Shown here one piece after another: positions 15,559 through 23,548 of a DNA stretch of 28,486 bases. The stretch is taken from positions 1 to 28,486 of the forward strand of contig JAWUYY010000081.1 in the NCBI GenBank assembly GCA_034110565.1. The letters run 5' to 3'. Both the position numbers and the translations under genes were made by a program. Each line of letters opens with the position of its first letter. Position 1 is the first letter of the stretch. Below the pieces are notes generated by a model, which saw only the letters and a program-made list of their open reading frames with translations, was not told the DNA's origin and ran no database searches. Source of the stretch: Bermanella sp034110565 (GTDB taxonomy: Bacteria > Pseudomonadota > Gammaproteobacteria > Pseudomonadales > Oceanobacteraceae).

Positions 15559-17094
15559 TCAATTTAATAACTGGCGTAGTTCAACTAGCAAATCACTGGC
15601 CAGCAAGCTGCTTTGCCCCTGCTTAGCCCCTTCATCAGCGGCCGCACTGTGTAAACATACAGACGCACTGACTACCTGATGCAGTTGTTGCGGTAAGGCA
15701 TGTAGATGCTGAGCCATCAGGCTAGCCGTAATCCCTGTCAATACATCCCCCATGCCGCCAGAGGCCATACCGGGATTACCATCGCCACAAATACTGATTT
15801 TCTGATGATTACCAACAAGGGAGCCTGCCCCTTTTAATACCACGTGACTACTGAATCGTTCACTTAATTGCTTAAGGGCAGCCAACCGATCTTGCGTAAT
15901 ACTTAACGTATCACAGTTAAGCAAACGCGCCGCCTCTCCCACGTGAGGCGTCATCACACTCATGCGTTCAGATAAATTGTGCTGAATCTTACCTTGCGCC
16001 AATAAATTCAGTGCGTCTGCATCCAGTACGATAGGCAGCTGACTTTGCATAATTTGTTGCAGCATTTGCTGCCCCCAACTGCCCTGCCCAAGACCTGGGC
16101 CTATGGCAATGACATCGGCTTTTTCAATTAAACCCACCAGCTGTTGCCCAGATTCAACGCCGTGCACCATGATTTCAGGCTGACGTGCCACGGTAGCCGC
16201 CACATGCTCTGGCCGAGTGGCCACGCTCACTAAGCCTGCGCCACTTCTTAAAGCCGCAGAACCACTTAAGCTGACCGCCCCTGCCATGCCGTAGTCGCCA
16301 CCGATAATCAACACATGACCAAAGTTACCCTTATGGGCTGTACTTTTGCGAGATTGAAATAACGCACTCTGACTAATGCTTTGCCAATTTTGTAAATACA
16401 CGCCGGACACGAATCTGGCTTTTGCCGCTTTCGGGATACCAAGACTGGCTAAGCGCACCTGACCCACATATTCGCTGGCGTCTGCCGTGAACAGTCCCTG
16501 TTTATTCAGCAACATAGTGACGGTGATATCCGCCTTCACTGCGGCGCCAGCAGCAAACCCCGTGGTACCGTTAAGCCCAGATGGCACATCCACCGACAAA
16601 ACTGGTAAGCCACTGTGATTGATTTGCTCTATTAATTCAGCAATAGGCTCAGATGGTTGGCCTTTTACTCCCGTCCCCAGCAACGCATCCACAATGACAC
16701 AATTAGGTTTATGCCAATTCACTTGCTCACTTGCTATGACGCTTAAACCCGCATTTACAGCCGCTTCTGCTGCTTGTCTGGCTTCGCCTTCTAAGCGATA
16801 AATAGCCCCATCAAAAACCAATTGCACATCAATACCGTGTTCTTGTGCAATGATTGCCATTTCAAAGCCATCACCCCCATTGTTGCCCTTACCGCAAACA
16901 ATGATGAGTTCCTGCACGTTTTGCCATTCACTTAATAGCACGGCAAACGCAGACTGAGCCGCCTGCTGCATCAGCTCGTAACCCGAAAAACCAAGGTCAT
17001 CGATACAATAACGATCAAACTGCTGACACTGCTCTGCTGTGTACAGGGGAATACCGAACGCCAATTTCCTATGAAACGCTTTTTGTGTCGTCAT
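15559..17094 (-). CDS. nnr: Bifunctional NAD(P)H-hydrate repair enzyme
   Basis: Nnr repairs hydrated NADH and NADPH. The N-terminal domain (about 15-225) is the epimerase, with GKGNNGGDG (68-76) and VDALLGTGVKG. The C-terminal domain (about 240-505) is the ADP-dependent dehydratase of ribokinase type, with GGDYGMAGA, IGPGLGQG and GNPGMASGGMGDVLTG. It has 511 residues, full length. It is the first gene of the minus-strand block. A TATAAT lies 30 bp upstream of the ATG. Confidence 0.96.
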   Translation of the reverse strand: MTTQKAFHRKLAFGIPLYTAEQCQQFDRYCIDDLGFSGYELMQQAAQSAFAVLLSEWQNVQELIIVCGKGNNGGDGFEMAIIAQEHGIDVQLVFDGAIYRLEGEARQAAEAAVNAGLSVIASEQVNWHKPNCVIVDALLGTGVKGQPSEPIAELIEQINHSGLPVLSVDVPSGLNGTTGFAAGAAVKADITVTMLLNKQGLFTADASEYVGQVRLASLGIPKAAKARFVSGVYLQNWQSISQSALFQSRKSTAHKGNFGHVLIIGGDYGMAGAVSLSGSAALRSGAGLVSVATRPEHVAATVARQPEIMVHGVESGQQLVGLIEKADVIAIGPGLGQGSWGQQMLQQIMQSQLPIVLDADALNLLAQGKIQHNLSERMSVMTPHVGEAARLLNCDTLSITQDRLAALKQLSERFSSHVVLKGAGSLVGNHQKISICGDGNPGMASGGMGDVLTGITASLMAQHLHALPQQLHQVVSASVCLHSAAADEGAKQGQSSLLASDLLVELRQLLN

Positions 17095-17123
17095 CCGTGC
17101 TCACCACAACTGTAAATAAGCCG

Positions 17124-17129
17124 ATTATA
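17124..17129 (-). promoter_or_regulatory. -10 element upstream of nnr
   Basis: A consensus TATAAT on the minus strand lies about 30 bp before the nnr start, preceded by AGG. No good -35 is found at 17 bp (ATGGAG region). It is a candidate for the promoter of the whole nnr-to-hfl operon. Confidence 0.35.
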
Positions 17130-17180
17130 CCTGCATCAATAAAGTTCTCCATGATTCAAATTTCATAGCACAACGCCCTT

Positions 17181-17221
17181 TCACGTCTTAAATTGACGTG
17201 ACCTCTAATTTATTATCCAAT
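17181..17221 (+). promoter_or_regulatory. Promoter with overlapping dyad operator upstream of the OMP gene
   Basis: A perfect inverted repeat has arms TCACGTC (17181-17187) and GACGTGA (17195-17201) separated by 7 A/T bases. The right arm overlaps a candidate -35 TTGACG (17193-17198), with -10 TCCAAT (17216-17221) 17 bp on. A regulator bound here could block or recruit polymerase. The regulator is unknown. Confidence 0.45.
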
Positions 17222-17259
17222 CCATGCCCTTCACGATGATGATAACCAACCGGATTTAA

Positions 17260-18081
17260 ATGAAAACGCTCATATTAGTACTTACCGTCTTTGCTACCCT
17301 GCATAGCTGGAGCCTGCCATTTACTTCTGATTACGATGAAGACATAAAAAACTGCGAAGAGTTACTGGAGGAAATATCTCAATCAAAGTGTGGCAAAACC
17401 GCATTAGGTTTATTAAAGAACGCATACTTAAAAATTGGCCTTAACCTTTCTAAGCGCTCGATGAAGTTTGAAAAAACAAATGAGAAAGAAACCGAATTTG
17501 AAATGACGGGCAACTTTATGCCATCTCCCCTGCTATCATTCAGCTTAGGGGATAGTTATTTTGCAGACTCAAGTTTTGGCTATCAACTTGGTGGTAGCTA
17601 TTTTTCAGACACCGCTTTCAAGCAAAAAATCACTCGTGGTAATAACGATAAATCGGTTGATTTACTCACCTACAGCAAAATGACTGTGTTCGCGTTCTCA
17701 CCCACCTTGTTTTATACCTTTAGTCGAGAAGACGATACACCAAACAATGCCTTTACTGCAGGCCTTGGCTTAAACGCGGGCTATTCTGATGTAAAAGGTA
17801 CGGCTTATGTCACTGACGATAAAAGCAATAGTGCCTGTTATAACGCTGGCTCAGACTTCATAAAAGGCACAGGTAGTAAACTAGCTATCACAGAAAATTG
17901 TGCGTTTAGCGCTTATGACTCAGGGGGGCTAAGTTATGGCGCGCGCATTTACTTCGCCTATGAATATGAAAAATGGATCACAGAACTTTCCGGCAATGTC
18001 CACACTCAAGACATTGAAAACGGCTACCATTTTTCAACCTATGACATGAGTTTGAGTCTGTCACGCAAACTCAGTTTTTAA
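17260..18081 (+). CDS. Putative outer-membrane beta-barrel protein, unknown function
   Basis: A 273-residue protein with a signal peptide (MKTLILVLTVFATLHSWS, cleavage near 18). The mature N-terminal part (20-65) is acidic and helical with two Cys (NCEELL, SKCGK). From about residue 75 alternating polar/aromatic strands dominate, and the last strand ends in Phe (SLSLSRKLSF), the signature of a barrel protein recognised by BAM. A short repeat SYFADSSF / SYFSDTAF lies near 98-120. Two more Cys (SACYNAG, ENCAF) flank a loop of about 20 residues, suggesting disulfides. I do not recognise a named family. It lies between nnr and queG, which usually adjoin. Confidence 0.7.
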   Translation: MKTLILVLTVFATLHSWSLPFTSDYDEDIKNCEELLEEISQSKCGKTALGLLKNAYLKIGLNLSKRSMKFEKTNEKETEFEMTGNFMPSPLLSFSLGDSYFADSSFGYQLGGSYFSDTAFKQKITRGNNDKSVDLLTYSKMTVFAFSPTLFYTFSREDDTPNNAFTAGLGLNAGYSDVKGTAYVTDDKSNSACYNAGSDFIKGTGSKLAITENCAFSAYDSGGLSYGARIYFAYEYEKWITELSGNVHTQDIENGYHFSTYDMSLSLSRKLSF

Positions 18082-18112
18082 AACAGCCACTATTCATAGA
18101 GATAGCAAGCTA

Positions 18113-18136
18113 AGTGACGTAAAATCCCCAGTCACT
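18113..18136 (+). promoter_or_regulatory. Inverted repeat upstream of queG
   Basis: Arms AGTGAC (18113-18118) and GTCACT (18131-18136) with a 12-nt loop lie 15 bp before the queG GTG. There is no T run, so it is not a classical terminator. It could be an operator or a leader hairpin. Confidence 0.25.
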
Positions 18137-18151
18137 CCATTAGGTTTCTTT

Positions 18152-19237
18152 GTGTTTATGATCACCCCAGAACAAAGCCAAGCGCTTGCGCACGACATCA
18201 AAACCTGGGGGAAAGAGCTGGGCTTTGCCCAAGTGGCCATTACCGATGTTGACCTGCAAGAACATGGCGAACGCTTAATTGAGTGGTTAGAAAAAGGCTT
18301 CCACGGTGAAATGGCCTACATGGCGGATCACGATGACATGCGCTACCGCCCAGAAAAACTTCACCCGGGCACCTTCCGTATTATCAGCTTACGCATGGAC
18401 TATATGGCGCCAGAAGTTGAAACCATCAGAGTATTAAACAACCCTAACCAAGCCTACATCAGCCGCTATGCACTGGGCCGTGACTATCACAAGCTCATGC
18501 GTAAGCGCATCACACAGCTGGGGAAAAGAATTGAACAGGGCATTAGCGACCTAGAATTATCACCCAATTTTCGCGCCTTCGTCGACAGTGCCCCGGTACT
18601 TGAACGCGGCCTTGCACAAAAAGCAGGGCTCGGCTGGATCGGCAAAAACGCCATGTTGATCAATCCCAAAGCAGGCAGTTATTTTTTCTTGGGTGAATTA
18701 TTTACCAACTTACCGCTGCCAGTGGATGAACCTTACAAAGAGATGAACTGCGGCAGTTGCACAGCCTGCATCACTGAATGCCCCACTGGCGCCATTGTGG
18801 ATAATCACGTGGTAGATGGACGCAAATGCATCTCGTATTTAACCATCGAATTAAAAACGGCTATTCCTGTGGAGCTACGCAGTAAAATGGGCAACCGTAT
18901 TTTTGGTTGTGACGACTGCCAATTATGTTGCCCTTGGAATAAATTTACCAAAGCCTCGAAAGAAAAAGATTTCACTCCTCGCCACAATCTAGACACCGCT
19001 ACCTTACTAGAGCTCTTCGCTTGGGATGAGCAAACTTTCCTATCAAAAACGGAAGGCACACCCATTCGTCGTGCAGGCCATGAACGCTGGATACGCAACA
19101 TTGCCGTGGCCCTGGGCAATGCACCATATTCACAAGAAATCATTACAGCTCTAAACGATAAAGCCAATTCTGATTCACAATTAGTGCAAGAACACGTCGA
19201 CTGGGCACTGCAACAACAGCAAACAAAGCATTTATAA
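18152..19237 (+). CDS. queG: Epoxyqueuosine reductase
   Basis: QueG carries out the last step of queuosine synthesis in tRNA, reducing epoxyqueuosine with cobalamin and two 4Fe-4S clusters. It has 361 residues. Key features are RAFVDSAPVLER (141-152, catalytic Asp), GWIGKN (161-166), and the cluster motifs CGSCTACITECP (200-211) and CDDCQLCCPWN (253-263). A helical HEAT-like C-terminus (RAGHERWIRNIAVALGN) follows. The GTG at 18152 has AGG seven bases upstream; the ATG at 18158 is an alternative and changes only two residues. Confidence 0.96.
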   Translation: MFMITPEQSQALAHDIKTWGKELGFAQVAITDVDLQEHGERLIEWLEKGFHGEMAYMADHDDMRYRPEKLHPGTFRIISLRMDYMAPEVETIRVLNNPNQAYISRYALGRDYHKLMRKRITQLGKRIEQGISDLELSPNFRAFVDSAPVLERGLAQKAGLGWIGKNAMLINPKAGSYFFLGELFTNLPLPVDEPYKEMNCGSCTACITECPTGAIVDNHVVDGRKCISYLTIELKTAIPVELRSKMGNRIFGCDDCQLCCPWNKFTKASKEKDFTPRHNLDTATLLELFAWDEQTFLSKTEGTPIRRAGHERWIRNIAVALGNAPYSQEIITALNDKANSDSQLVQEHVDWALQQQQTKHL

Positions 19238-19303
19238 TCGCAAGCACTCCTCTTATAGTTGGTACTCACTTACCGTGTAAATTGGCGATTTAGCCGTCAC
19301 GAT

Positions 19304-19323
19304 GTTATGGTTTAACTCATAAC
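19304..19323 (+). promoter_or_regulatory. Dyad operator candidate upstream of the betaine transporter
   Basis: A 20-bp dyad has arms GTTATG and CATAAC and a TTAA core, 16 of 20 positions symmetrical, about 175 bp before proV. A second short dyad, GAGTC-3 nt-GACTC, lies at 19342-19354. Regulator unknown; osmotic or substrate control is an inference from the downstream genes. Confidence 0.35.
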
Positions 19324-19497
19324 AACGTGTTTAGGTTACATGAGTCGCTGACTCTGGGCTGAAAATCAAAAATAGTTAGACATCTAAACGCGTTACGAAT
19401 GAGTATAAACACTAGGCTTATTCATTTGAGTCTCCAAAAACTCGTTATATTTTCAGCCCCATCTAAACTTAAGCAACAAAACGCCAAGGGCGGTTCA

Positions 19498-20703
19498 ATG
19501 AAAACAAAATTATCTATACAGCATGTGTATAAGATTTTTGGCAAGCAGCCCAAAAAAGCCATGAAAATGGTTGCACAAGGTAAAACAAAAGACCAAATAT
19601 TCGCTGCCATCGACCAAACTGTCGGTGTAAAAGACGCGTCCTTCGACATCTATGAAGGCGAAATATTCGTCATTATGGGGCTGTCCGGTTCCGGCAAATC
19701 CACCATGGTGCGCATGCTTAACCGGTTAATCGAACCTACCCAAGGCAAAATCTTTTTAGACGACATCGACATTGCTTCACTGGATGAAGAGGCCTTGCGC
19801 CAAGTTCGTCTGCATAAAATTTCCATGGTGTTTCAATCCTTCGCCCTCATGCCTCATATTTGTGTGCGTGATAACGTAGCGTTTGGTTTAGATTTAGCCG
19901 GTGAAGTCAGCCCTGAAGAACGCTTAAAGCGAGCCGATGCCGCACTTGACCGCGTAGGCTTATTGCCCAACGCAGATTCTTACCCAAGCGAGCTGTCTGG
20001 CGGTATGCAGCAAAGGGTTGGTCTGGCACGCGCACTATGTATTAACCCCGATGTTTTGTTAATGGATGAAGCCTTCAGTGCATTAGATCCATTGATTCGT
20101 ACCGAAATGCAAGACGAGCTATTGCGCTTACAAGCAGAAGATCAACGCACTATTGTGTTTATCTCCCACGATTTAGATGAAGCCGTTCGCATTGGTGATC
20201 GCATTGCCATTATGGAAGGTGGTGAAGTCGTACAAGTGGGCACACCAGATGAAATTATCAATAACCCTGCTAACGATTATGTACGTTCGTTTTTCCGCGG
20301 TGTAGATGTAAGCACAGTATTAACTGCGAAAGATGTAGCCCGTCGAACCCAGCAAACCTTGATTAAGAAAACATCGGATACTGGCATCAGCAGTAGCCTG
20401 CAATTATTAAAAGAAAGTGATCGTGACTTTGGCTATGTCGTAGACGCAAGTAATCAGTTTATCGGTGTCGTCTCCATTGATTCATTAAAACAAGCGAAGC
20501 AGCACGGACAATCCATGGACGCAGCTTTGCTTAAAAAGCCACAAACCATTTTAGCTGACACACCTCTTGGGGACTTAATATCTGATGTTGCCCAGTCTCC
20601 TTGTTCACCACCTGTGGTGAATGAACAAGGTAAATTCTTAGGTGTTATCAGTAAAACCGTTTTACTCGAAGCACTGGATCGTCAAACAGGAGAAGCACTA
20701 TGA
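19498..20703 (+). CDS. proV: Glycine betaine/proline-type ABC transporter, ATP-binding subunit
   Basis: This subunit energises uptake of a quaternary-ammonium osmoprotectant. From the chosen ATG it has 401 residues, equal to E. coli ProV. It carries Walker A GLSGSGKST (61-69), signature LSGGMQQR (166-173), Walker B VLLMDE (186-191), H-loop His 224 and a C-terminal CBS-domain pair (about 285-395) of the kind that senses ionic strength. An in-frame ATG at 19399 would add 33 residues unlike the family; the ATG at 19498 is preceded by AAGG. The stop overlaps the proW start (ATGA). Confidence 0.93.
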   Translation: MKTKLSIQHVYKIFGKQPKKAMKMVAQGKTKDQIFAAIDQTVGVKDASFDIYEGEIFVIMGLSGSGKSTMVRMLNRLIEPTQGKIFLDDIDIASLDEEALRQVRLHKISMVFQSFALMPHICVRDNVAFGLDLAGEVSPEERLKRADAALDRVGLLPNADSYPSELSGGMQQRVGLARALCINPDVLLMDEAFSALDPLIRTEMQDELLRLQAEDQRTIVFISHDLDEAVRIGDRIAIMEGGEVVQVGTPDEIINNPANDYVRSFFRGVDVSTVLTAKDVARRTQQTLIKKTSDTGISSSLQLLKESDRDFGYVVDASNQFIGVVSIDSLKQAKQHGQSMDAALLKKPQTILADTPLGDLISDVAQSPCSPPVVNEQGKFLGVISKTVLLEALDRQTGEAL

Positions 20704-21638
20704 GCCAAGATAACCCATGGGGCACTCATGATGACAAAGGTTCAGAGTATCTTGCCGATAAATCCAACGAAGTTGCTCAAAGCTTTGATTGGACCGAACC
20801 TTTTCAAGTAGATGGCGGCATCGTGCCATTTAACGACATGGTGGATACCGCCTTAGACGCTGTTGTGCCATTTTTACGTCCTGTATTTCAAACAATCTCC
20901 CAACCGATTGGTTGGATATTAAATTCCATTGAGTCTGTTTTATTATGGGTTCCGGCACCTTTAATTATTATTGCCTTAGCATTATTGGCGTGGAAGTTAT
21001 CAAACCGTAATATCGCCATCGGCTCGTTTTTAGGCTTGCTCAGTATTGGGTTAATCGGCGCATGGGATGACGCCATGATCACGTTATCTTTAGTCATCAC
21101 CTCCCTCTTCTTTTGCGTGGTAATAGGCCTGCCCATGGGAATTTGGCTATCGCGATCCGACAAAGCGGTTTCCATCGTGCGTCCTATTTTAGATGCTATG
21201 CAAACCACTCCAGCGTTTGTTTATTTAATTCCAATCGTCATGTTATTTAGCCCAGGCAAGGTCGCTGGTGTGGTGGTAACCATTATTTTTGCCGTACCAC
21301 CCATGATTCGTTTAACCAACTTAGGCATTCGCCAAGTCCCAGAAGATTTAATCGAAGCAGCACGCGCATTCGGTACCAGCCCAAAACAATTGCTTTTCAA
21401 AGTGCAACTACCTCTCGCTTTGCCCACGATTATGGCAGGGGTAAATCAAACTCTAATGCTTGGTCTTTCTATGGTCGTAATTGCCTCTATGATCGCCGTA
21501 CCAGGTCTAGGTTTAATGGTGCTGCAAGGTATTGGACGAAACGATATTGGCATCGCTGCAGTAGGCGGATTAGGTATTGTGGTACTCGCGATTATTTTAG
21601 ACCGCATCACCCAGTATATTGGTCGAACCAAACAATAA
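20700..21638 (+). CDS. proW: Glycine betaine/proline-type ABC transporter, permease
   Basis: A 312-residue inner-membrane permease. A long cytoplasmic N-terminal tail (1-75), typical of ProW, is followed by several hydrophobic helices from about residue 78 to the end. The coupling (EAA) loop is EDLIEAARAFGTSPKQLLFK, followed by QLPLALPTIMAG. Translation is coupled to proV through a 4-bp ATGA overlap. It works with the ATPase upstream and the binding lipoprotein downstream. Confidence 0.94.
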   Translation: MSQDNPWGTHDDKGSEYLADKSNEVAQSFDWTEPFQVDGGIVPFNDMVDTALDAVVPFLRPVFQTISQPIGWILNSIESVLLWVPAPLIIIALALLAWKLSNRNIAIGSFLGLLSIGLIGAWDDAMITLSLVITSLFFCVVIGLPMGIWLSRSDKAVSIVRPILDAMQTTPAFVYLIPIVMLFSPGKVAGVVVTIIFAVPPMIRLTNLGIRQVPEDLIEAARAFGTSPKQLLFKVQLPLALPTIMAGVNQTLMLGLSMVVIASMIAVPGLGLMVLQGIGRNDIGIAAVGGLGIVVLAIILDRITQYIGRTKQ

Positions 21639-21675
21639 TGATCGAGCACAATTTTTTAAAACACAGGAGTCAAAC

Positions 21676-22692
21676 ATGAGTTTTCTTAAAACATTCATTA
21701 GCTTGCCAGTTTTAGCAGTCATGCTACTAGCAGGCTGTTCAGACAAAGCCGACACCTCTGCAGCCACCGCCGACAAACCCGGTGTTGGCGTCAGCGTGAA
21801 GAGCTTTCACAGTCCAATTTCTGAAGAAAAATTTCAGACCCTAATCATTAGCCAAGCACTAGAAGAGCTTGGCTATGACACCCAACCTATTTTAGAAGTG
21901 GAATACAATGCGGGTTACACCGCCATTGCACAGAATGACATTCAATGGGGAGCCGTTAGTTGGGATCCGCTACACAATGAAATGTTTAAAAACTCTGGTG
22001 GCGGCGACACAATCATTAGATTGGGCACATACATTACCGGCGCAGCTCAAGGCTACCTAATGGACAAGGCTACTGCCGAAAAATACAACATCGATACTAT
22101 TGATGATTTGAAAGACCCTAAATTAGCCAAATTATTTGATACTACCGGTGACGGTAAAGCAGACCTTACTGGCTGTCAGCCAGGTTGGGGTTGTGAAGCG
22201 GTTATTAACCATCAGTTAGATGCGTTTGGCCTTCGCGACACTGTTAACCATGTGCAAGGCAGCTATGCCGCTATCATTTCTGACACCATCACACGTTATA
22301 AAGCAGGCCAGTCAATTCTTTATTACACTTGGATCCCTTACTGGGTATCTGGCGTACTGGTACCGAATGAAGACGTAGTTTGGTTGCAAGTGCCTCGCTC
22401 TGAACACCCACAAGGTACTGATACTCAGCTACCTAATGGTGATAACTATGGCTTTAATGTGAATAGCGAGCGAATCGTAGCGAATAAGACATTTGCCGAT
22501 GCCAACCCTGCTGCGAAAAAATTATTTGAAGTGGCTAAGTTAGATATCAACGCCATATCTGCAGAGAACAAACTCATCTCTGATGGCGAAAATACCACTG
22601 CGGATATTGAACGTCATACCAATAACTGGATTAAGAATAACCGCGAATTATTTGATTCTTGGTTAGAAGCCGCCAGAAAAGCCGCCATGTAA
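21676..22692 (+). CDS. proX: Glycine betaine/choline-type substrate-binding lipoprotein
   Basis: The binding component of the transporter, 338 residues. The N-terminus MSFLKTFISLPVLAVMLLAG followed by Cys21 is a lipobox, so the protein is membrane-anchored; E. coli ProX is a soluble periplasmic protein. It has the OpuAC-type fold, with aromatic candidates for the cation cage in WGAVSWDPLH and YYTWIPYWVSGVL. A Cys pair (TGCQPGWGCEA) may form a disulfide. The ATG at 21676 is chosen for AGGAG nine bases upstream; an in-frame ATG at 21619 would overlap proW. Exact substrate (glycine betaine, proline betaine, choline) cannot be read. Confidence 0.92.
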   Translation: MSFLKTFISLPVLAVMLLAGCSDKADTSAATADKPGVGVSVKSFHSPISEEKFQTLIISQALEELGYDTQPILEVEYNAGYTAIAQNDIQWGAVSWDPLHNEMFKNSGGGDTIIRLGTYITGAAQGYLMDKATAEKYNIDTIDDLKDPKLAKLFDTTGDGKADLTGCQPGWGCEAVINHQLDAFGLRDTVNHVQGSYAAIISDTITRYKAGQSILYYTWIPYWVSGVLVPNEDVVWLQVPRSEHPQGTDTQLPNGDNYGFNVNSERIVANKTFADANPAAKKLFEVAKLDINAISAENKLISDGENTTADIERHTNNWIKNNRELFDSWLEAARKAAM

Positions 22693-22722
22693 GTTATAAA
22701 TGATTGCATGTGTTAAAAAATC

Positions 22723-22747
22723 AAGGAGCCTTATGGCTCCTTTTTTT
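22723..22747 (+). terminator. Intrinsic terminator of the proVWX operon
   Basis: AAGGAGCC pairs with GGCTCCTT around TTAT, followed by a run of seven T, about 30 bp after the proX stop. This is a clean factor-independent terminator. Confidence 0.92.
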
Positions 22748-22793
22748 ATGTTTAACGAGGTATGATTGCAGCGAATAATTTGAGATCTGTGAC

Positions 22794-23534
22794 ATGGATG
22801 TTATCTCGCTTAACCTAATCAGCCCTTCAGTGGTTCAATATTGGCAAGATATTCTTGCAATTTGCGGCGTCTGTTTGTTTTTAGACGCGCTCATCATGTC
22901 GCAATTAAAAGGCTCTCATCGCGCAGAGCGTAGCCATTACTTATTAAGTATTATTTCAGTTGCATGTTATGTGGCACTATTTCCACTAGATAGCGAATTA
23001 TTCCGACTCTACTGGATGCAAATTTTACTCGGTTTATATCTATATGACTTGTGCATTATTGCCCGCGATTGGCATCAACTTAAACCCAGCTACCGTACTT
23101 TCTATTCTGTCCATCACGGCGTAAGTTTGGGTTTATTTATCGTGTGGAATTTAACATTTGTACCCTTCACCGATGCAATGGCCATTGGTGCGTTACTCTG
23201 GGTAAGTAGCGACGTATGGCGTTGGGCAGAGCAGTTCTGGCGTTTAAGCGGCAAGCACAGTTCAAACAAATTACGCGATGGTGTCTACTATCTAGAGCGC
23301 GGTCACCGCATATTCTCTTATATTCTATTTCTGTGGATTTTGGATTTCCAATTCAATTACACATCCGAAATGGTATTGATATGCAGTGGTATTTTAATGG
23401 ATATTATTGATACCTACTTTCAACAACAAGCTAGACGGATACATAAGGTTAGGCAAACGCTTGCGGCATCTAGGCAAGAAACACCTTACCCAACCTATTC
23501 AGCTGACCGTAATAAAAGCAAAGACGCGGCCTAG
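22794..23534 (+). CDS. Multi-pass membrane protein, TLC-domain-like
   Basis: A 246-residue protein with about seven hydrophobic segments (around 18-37, 48-65, 72-90, 107-120, 124-141, 174-188, 192-208) and a charged C-terminal tail. The pattern FYSVHHGVSLGLFIVWN (103-119), the HH pair at 107-108 and the later SSDVWRWAEQFWRL recall the TLC (TRAM-LAG1-CLN8) fold of eukaryotic ceramide synthases and some bacterial proteins. This is a resemblance by eye, not a confirmed assignment. The gene follows the proVWX terminator and is convergent with the carboxypeptidase gene, 5 bp apart. Function unknown. Confidence 0.6.
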   Translation: MDVISLNLISPSVVQYWQDILAICGVCLFLDALIMSQLKGSHRAERSHYLLSIISVACYVALFPLDSELFRLYWMQILLGLYLYDLCIIARDWHQLKPSYRTFYSVHHGVSLGLFIVWNLTFVPFTDAMAIGALLWVSSDVWRWAEQFWRLSGKHSSNKLRDGVYYLERGHRIFSYILFLWILDFQFNYTSEMVLICSGILMDIIDTYFQQQARRIHKVRQTLAASRQETPYPTYSADRNKSKDAA

Positions 23535-23548
23535 GCCCATTAGTCTTT
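23520..23548. terminator. Hairpin at the convergent stop codons, possible bidirectional terminator
   Basis: Outer arms AAAGAC and GTCTTT enclose the palindrome GGCCTAGGCC (23528-23537). The structure contains both stop codons of the convergent genes. T runs are short, so termination strength is doubtful. Confidence 0.4.

Noticed and set aside
17115..17130. GCCGATTA near nnr resembling a FliA -10 box
   Set aside because: The TAAA is only a few bases away; the 15-bp spacing needed for sigma-28 is absent.
18805..19269. 154-codon minus-strand frame opposite queG
   Set aside because: Cysteine-rich only because it mirrors the iron-sulfur motifs of queG; antisense shadow.
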